Positions 7,487 to 10,003 of a stretch of DNA of 10,003 nucleotides are shown here, piece by piece. Positions within the stretch are counted from its first letter, which is position 1. Each line of letters starts with the position of its first letter. The notes below the pieces were generated by a model. The model was not told the DNA's origin. It saw nothing but the letters and a program-made list of their open reading frames with translations, and did no database searches. Made by a program: the position numbers and the translations under genes. The stretch covers positions 1 to 10,003 of the forward strand of contig JAFPCJ010000188.1 in the NCBI GenBank assembly GCA_017423885.1, read 5' to 3'. The stretch comes from Clostridia bacterium. GTDB lineage: Bacteria; Bacillota_A; Clostridia; Oscillospirales; Acutalibacteraceae.

Positions 7487-7874
7487 TTCGGCATCCCCTT
7501 TTTGTAAGTCTCGGCTTTATCAGTGCTACATATTGACCGTAGCTATAGCGTGTGGAATGTTTGCGGTTGTATTCCTCTACTTCGCGGACCATCACCCACA
7601 GCGGATCACTCGCGCGTTTATCTTTACGTGCGGCTTCAAGAGCACGAAGATGAGCGTGCTTTTTGCGGCAGGTGTCATCACAGTATTCTCCTGCATTCGC
7701 CTTAAGCCTTGCACCGCAGCATCGGCAATGGCGGATAGGTGCCTCAAAAAGAAATTCTCCCTTGCAATTCGGGCAGGCAGACCTTTTTTCATAAGGCGGA
7801 GTATCAAGCCCATGCTGCTCGGTATAGATTAAAGCGGCATCAAAAATATTTCCGCAGTCCTGACATTTGTACAT
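7476..7874 (-). CDS. Phage-type zinc-ribbon protein
   Basis: A 132-residue protein with several cysteine pairs that suggest two zinc sites: C4-x2-C7 with C34-x2-C37, and C50-x2-C53 with C65-x3-C69 (H73 nearby). The motif after the first pair (EQHGLDTPPYEK) is one I associate with small zinc-ribbon proteins of Clostridia prophages and conjugative elements; no function is known to me. The C-terminal half is basic and helical (RKKHAHLRALEAARKDKR), consistent with nucleic-acid binding or with a partner for the sigma-like protein. ATG 7874 follows AAGGAG (7883-7888) by 8 nt. It is the first gene of the leftward operon under the promoter at 7973-8001, and its end overlaps the next gene by 11 bp. 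Confidence 0.8.
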   Translation of the reverse strand: MYKCQDCGNIFDAALIYTEQHGLDTPPYEKRSACPNCKGEFLFEAPIRHCRCCGARLKANAGEYCDDTCRKKHAHLRALEAARKDKRASDPLWVMVREVEEYNRKHSTRYSYGQYVALIKPRLTKRGCRNDY

Positions 7875-7898
7875 TGTATCGTCTCCTTATAATAATAC

Positions 7899-7927
7899 TT
7901 GACATTTACGAAAAAATGTAATATAAT
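7899..7927 (+). promoter_or_regulatory. Rightward promoter of the switch (xre-immA)
   Basis: TTGACA (7899-7904) and TATAAT (7922-7927) are both perfect and spaced by 17 bp. The predicted start near 7934 gives a leader of about 126 nt before the XRE start at 8060. Operator site 1 (7905-7922) occupies the whole spacer, so repressor binding there would block polymerase directly. It points toward the leftward promoter at 7973-8001. Confidence 0.85.
7905..7922. promoter_or_regulatory. Operator site 1, inside the rightward promoter
   Basis: TTTACGAAAAAATGTAAT matches the deduced 18-bp palindrome ATTACGAAATTTCGTAAT at 13 positions; the left half is strong (8 of 9) and the right half weak (5 of 9). 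It fills the -35/-10 spacer. As the poorest of the four sites it may be the last to fill, as expected for autoregulation of the repressor. Confidence 0.6.
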
Positions 7928-7945
7928 TCCCATTGACAAGGAATT

Positions 7946-7963
7946 ATTACTAAAATTCGTAAT
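7946..7963. promoter_or_regulatory. Operator site 2, between the two predicted start sites
   Basis: ATTACTAAAATTCGTAAT matches the consensus palindrome at 16 of 18 positions, with both halves 8 of 9. It lies in the stretch transcribed by both promoters (about 7934-7966), so a bound repressor would be a roadblock to either polymerase. Its centre is 41 bp from that of site 1. Confidence 0.7.
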
Positions 7964-7972
7964 CGCAAGCTT

Positions 7973-8001
7973 ATTATATTACGAAAAATCATAATTGTCA
8001 A
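7973..8001 (-). promoter_or_regulatory. Leftward promoter of the switch (Zn-ribbon/sigma-like/dinB)
   Basis: On the minus strand, TTGACA (7996-8001) and TATAAT (7973-7978) are perfect and spaced by 17 bp. The predicted start near 7966 gives a leader of about 92 nt before the Zn-ribbon gene at 7874. Operator site 3 (7978-7995) fills the spacer. The promoter faces the rightward one at 7899-7927 instead of diverging from it. Confidence 0.85.
7978..7995. promoter_or_regulatory. Operator site 3, inside the leftward promoter
   Basis: ATTACGAAAAATCATAAT matches the consensus palindrome at 15 of 18 positions, with a perfect left half and a 6 of 9 right half. It fills the spacer of the leftward promoter, the mirror image of site 1. 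Its centre is 32 bp from that of site 2, about three helical turns. Confidence 0.68.
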
Positions 8002-8008
8002 GCGTAAA

Positions 8009-8026
8009 ATTATGAAATTTCGTAAT
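8009..8026. promoter_or_regulatory. Operator site 4, nearest consensus
   Basis: ATTATGAAATTTCGTAAT matches the consensus palindrome at 17 of 18 positions, with a perfect right half. It lies just upstream of the leftward -35 and inside the xre leader, with its centre 31 bp from that of site 3. It probably has the highest affinity and could nucleate cooperative binding toward sites 3 and 2. Confidence 0.72.
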
Positions 8027-8059
8027 TTTGTAAGTTTGCATAAAAAGGGAGACGGTATT

Positions 8060-8401
8060 ATGCTGCCGATTTATCAGCGTATAGAAGATTTGTGTGACAA
8101 AAAGGGTATCAATGTAACTGTACTTTGTAAGGAGTGCGGCATTCCGCGCGCCTCGCTTTCCGATTATAAAAATGGGAGAAAGAAAAGTCTTTCAACCGAT
8201 ACTCTTTCAAAAATTGCCGAGTATTTTGGCGTGAGTGTAGATTATTTGTACGGAGGTGAAGCTCCTGTACCGAATGAAAGCGCTATAAAGGTTGCCCTTT
8301 TCGGCGGTGATATGGAAGTCACCGATGAGATGTGGGATGAGGTAAGGCGCTATGCGCGGTATATTGCAGAGCGGAATAATGAAAACAATAACCCTGTATA
8401 A
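8060..8401 (+). CDS. XRE-family transcriptional repressor (cI/ImmR-like)
   Basis: A 113-residue DNA-binding protein. Residues 5-65 form a Cro/C1-type helix-turn-helix domain (VLCKECGIPRASLSDYKNGR around 21-40, then LSKIAEYFGVSVDYLYGG). The short C-terminal part (ALFGGDMEVTDEMWDEVRRYARYI) is the dimerisation-type tail common to phage and ICE repressors of Firmicutes. ATG 8060 is preferred over the in-frame ATG at 8012 because AAAGGGAG (8044-8051) lies 8 nt upstream and 8012 sits inside operator site 4 with no ribosome binding site. The most likely target is the set of four palindromes at 7905-8026, giving both autoregulation and repression of the leftward operon. Its end overlaps the ImmA gene by 23 bp, as in repressor/ImmA pairs such as ImmR-ImmA of ICEBs1. 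Confidence 0.93.
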   Translation: MLPIYQRIEDLCDKKGINVTVLCKECGIPRASLSDYKNGRKKSLSTDTLSKIAEYFGVSVDYLYGGEAPVPNESAIKVALFGGDMEVTDEMWDEVRRYARYIAERNNENNNPV

Positions 8402-8780
8402 CAGAGCCGAGAAAAACGGAATAGAGATCGACAGAAGAAATTTAGAAAAGGTACGTTCCTTTTCGCTTGATATGAACGGTAAGTGCTTTGTGGCATTAGC
8501 GCAAAACGTTACCGCGGCGGAGGAGAGGGTGTGCCTTGCTCATGAGCTCGGGCATTGCGAGACAATGAGCTTTTATAATTTTTATTCACCTCTTGATGTA
8601 AGAGGTAAGCATGAGCGAAAGGCCAATATTTGGGCGATAAAAAAGCTCGTTCCGCTTACATCATATAAAAAAGCCCTGCGTAAAGGCTATAGAGACATAG
8701 CCTCGCTTGCAGAGCATTTTGACGTCACTTTTGATTTTATGAAAAGAGCTACCGAATATTACGGTGCAATACAAATATAA
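8379..8780 (+). CDS. ImmA/IrrE-family metallopeptidase
   Basis: A 133-residue protein with the zinc-protease motif HELGH at residues 55-59 (histidines as ligands, glutamate catalytic). The downstream HERKANIWAIKKLVP (78-92) is the expected third-ligand helix, with E79 the likely ligand. Family M78 members such as ImmA of ICEBs1 cleave their partner XRE repressor after DNA damage or other signals and so release the element's genes. ATG 8379 lies inside the repressor gene (23-bp overlap) and has only a weak GAGCGG upstream, so translation is probably coupled. An in-frame ATG at 8352 would add nine residues not typical of the family. Cleavage of the neighbouring XRE protein is inferred from gene pairing. 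The protein is short but has all core motifs. Confidence 0.93.
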   Translation: MKTITLYNRAEKNGIEIDRRNLEKVRSFSLDMNGKCFVALAQNVTAAEERVCLAHELGHCETMSFYNFYSPLDVRGKHERKANIWAIKKLVPLTSYKKALRKGYRDIASLAEHFDVTFDFMKRATEYYGAIQI

Positions 8781-8791
8781 GGGGAAAAACA

Positions 8792-9766
8792 TTGAAAAGC
8801 TTTACCGTTACCAAGAATGATGCGGGACAACGTGTGGATAAATTTGTGTCCAAGGTCTGCCCGACGCTGCCCACATCCTTACTTTATAAGTCAATACGCA
8901 CTAAGAATATCAAGCTCAACGGCAAGCGCTGTGAAATATCAACGCGTCTTAATGAGGGTGATGTGCTGTCCCTTTATATAAAGGATGAATTTTTTGTTGA
9001 GGTAAAGCCGAAGTATGACTTTTTAAAGGCGGGAAATCAGCTTGATATAGTTTATGAGGATGAGAATATTCTGCTTGCCGATAAAAAGCAGGGACTTTTA
9101 GTCCATCCCGATGAAAACGAATACAACGATACCCTTATCGGGCGCATACAGCGTTATTTATATGAAAAGGGAGAATATGACCCGCAAAATGAGAACAGCT
9201 TCAGACCTGCGCTTGCCAACCGCATTGACCGTAACACGGGCGGTATAGTTATTGCCGCAAAAAATGCCGAGGCGTTGCGTATACTTTGTGAAAAAATAAA
9301 GTCTCGCGAGATAGATAAGCGGTATCTTGCCGTTATTCACGGAGTACCGAAGCAGTCTTCCGCTACACTTGAAGGGTATCTTGAAAAAAACGAGCAAAAG
9401 AATAAGGTTTACTTATGCCGCGAGAAAAGAGATGACAACCGTACTATCTGTACGCGTTACCGTACACTTGCTTCAAAGGAGCGACTGTCGCTTATAGAGG
9501 TAGAGCTGATAACGGGGCGCACCCATCAGATACGCGCCCACATGGCTTCTATCGGGCATCCGCTTTTAGGTGACGGAAAATACGGTCGTCTTGCCGCCGA
9601 TAAAAAGCTTGGATTTGATAAGCAGGCACTTTATTCATACAAATTGACCTTTGATTTTAAAGAGGATGCAGGATCACTGCAGTATCTAAACGGTCGCACC
9701 TTTAAGGTAAAGCAGGTCTGGTTTGCCGAAAAGCTTTTCGGAATAGGAGTAAACGGTATAAAATAA
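8792..9766 (+). CDS. RluA-family RNA pseudouridine synthase
   Basis: A 324-residue enzyme that isomerises uridine to pseudouridine in rRNA or tRNA. Residues 1-70 form an S4-type RNA-binding domain (DAGQRVDKFVSKV, then IRTKNIKLNGKR). The catalytic domain carries VYEDENILLADKKQGLLVHP (88-107), the active-site motif NRIDRNTGG with D146 catalytic, and GRTHQIRAHMASIGHPLLGD toward the C-terminus. The asparagine/isoleucine form of the usual HRLD motif is a variant I associate with Firmicutes homologues. The start is TTG 8792, fixed by AAGGGG (8779-8784) 7 nt upstream. Only 11 bp separate it from the ImmA stop and no promoter fits between, so it is probably co-transcribed with xre-immA. The exact target base (RluB/C/D type) cannot be told from sequence alone. 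Confidence 0.94.
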   Translation: MKSFTVTKNDAGQRVDKFVSKVCPTLPTSLLYKSIRTKNIKLNGKRCEISTRLNEGDVLSLYIKDEFFVEVKPKYDFLKAGNQLDIVYEDENILLADKKQGLLVHPDENEYNDTLIGRIQRYLYEKGEYDPQNENSFRPALANRIDRNTGGIVIAAKNAEALRILCEKIKSREIDKRYLAVIHGVPKQSSATLEGYLEKNEQKNKVYLCREKRDDNRTICTRYRTLASKERLSLIEVELITGRTHQIRAHMASIGHPLLGDGKYGRLAADKKLGFDKQALYSYKLTFDFKEDAGSLQYLNGRTFKVKQVWFAEKLFGIGVNGIK

Positions 9767-9803
9767 ACGCAATATTTCCGCCTGACCGCATGGCTTCGCG
9801 CTT

Positions 9804-10003
9804 TTACACGCGTAATACTCCCGTTAGAGCAAGCACCCATCTTGCCAAAAATCCGAACAAAATCAGCGCAAGAACGGTCATATTGATCTTTTGGTTTTTA
9901 AACAGCCTGCCGTCAAAAACAATATACATATAAATAATGGGTAGAGAAAAAAGCATAAAATGCCGTTTGAGACTTAACAGAACATCACCGCGCAGCAGAG
10001 CAA
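9804..10003 (-). CDS. DUF2752-like membrane protein, C-terminal 65 residues
   Basis: A minus-strand frame open from the right edge to a TAA at 9804-9806; the start lies beyond the window. The visible 65 residues begin ALLRGDVLLSLKRH, matching the conserved ALLRGD...H region of DUF2752, a family of small membrane proteins in which a CPxCGxTR motif normally lies just upstream. Two hydrophobic helices follow (FMLFSLPIIYMYIVF near 15-29 and MTVLALILFGFLARWVLALT near 41-60), split by a basic loop (GRLFKNQK). The function of the family is unknown to me. It converges on the RluA-family gene with 37 bp between stops, and I see no clear terminator hairpin in that gap. Confidence 0.75.
   Translation of the reverse strand, partial: ALLRGDVLLSLKRHFMLFSLPIIYMYIVFDGRLFKNQKINMTVLALILFGFLARWVLALTGVLRV

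Noticed and set aside
7933..7938. A second plus-strand TTGACA in the control region
   Set aside because: No acceptable -10 hexamer lies 16-18 bp downstream; positions 7956-7961 read TTCGTA inside operator site 2.
8012..8059. Upstream in-frame ATG for the XRE repressor at 8012
   Set aside because: It lies inside operator site 4 and has no ribosome binding site; ATG 8060 has AAAGGGAG 8 nt upstream and gives the normal N-terminus.
5847..8791. Complete prophage or ICE with attachment sites
   Set aside because: No integrase, replication or structural genes, and I found no direct repeats at the two edges of the block.
9767..9803. Terminator between the convergent RluA-family and DUF2752-like genes
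   Set aside because: Only 3-4 bp stems can be drawn (for example GCC with GGC), with at most a short T run; not convincing.

Overview
This window reads as chromosomal DNA of a gut-type Clostridia bacterium, most likely Oscillospiraceae/Ruminococcaceae-like. I infer that from strong Gram-positive ribosome binding sites, TTGACA/TATAAT promoters, an alpha2-type glycyl-tRNA synthetase, a DUF5685 gene and moderate GC content. The taxonomy is an inference from style and content, not a database match.

Layout, left to right. Positions 1-401 (minus) hold the 5' part of glyS. A divergent promoter region then leads to a plus-strand series: a small conserved hypothetical (575-859), a GU-containing hairpin, uvrA (959-3796, TTG start), then a tightly overlapping trio of a DUF5685 protein, a J-domain protein with a cysteine-rich tail, and a six-helix membrane protein (3866-5846). 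A bidirectional terminator (5860-5906) separates this from a minus-strand set running leftward: a Zn-ribbon protein, a sigma-region-4-like HTH protein and the Y-family polymerase dinB (7874 down to 5924). On the other side of a 185-bp control region lie an XRE repressor and an ImmA/IrrE-type metallopeptidase (8060-8780), followed after 11 bp by an RluA-family pseudouridine synthase (8792-9766). The C-terminal end of a DUF2752 membrane protein enters from the right edge (9804-10003, minus).

The most notable region is 7875-8059. It has two consensus promoters (each TTGACA-17-TATAAT) that face each other, so their predicted transcripts overlap by about 32 bp. It also has four 18-bp near-palindromes matching ATTACGAAATTTCGTAAT, one filling the -35/-10 spacer of each promoter, one between the two predicted start sites and one upstream of the leftward promoter. 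With the XRE repressor and ImmA protease encoded alongside, this looks like a phage/ICE-type bistable switch. It appears to have been kept as a small cassette controlling a Zn-ribbon/sigma-like/dinB operon, with no integrase or phage structural genes in view.

Functional themes are DNA repair and damage tolerance (uvrA, dinB, XRE-ImmA switch), translation and RNA modification (glyS, RluA family), and an uncharacterised DUF5685/J-protein/membrane-protein operon.
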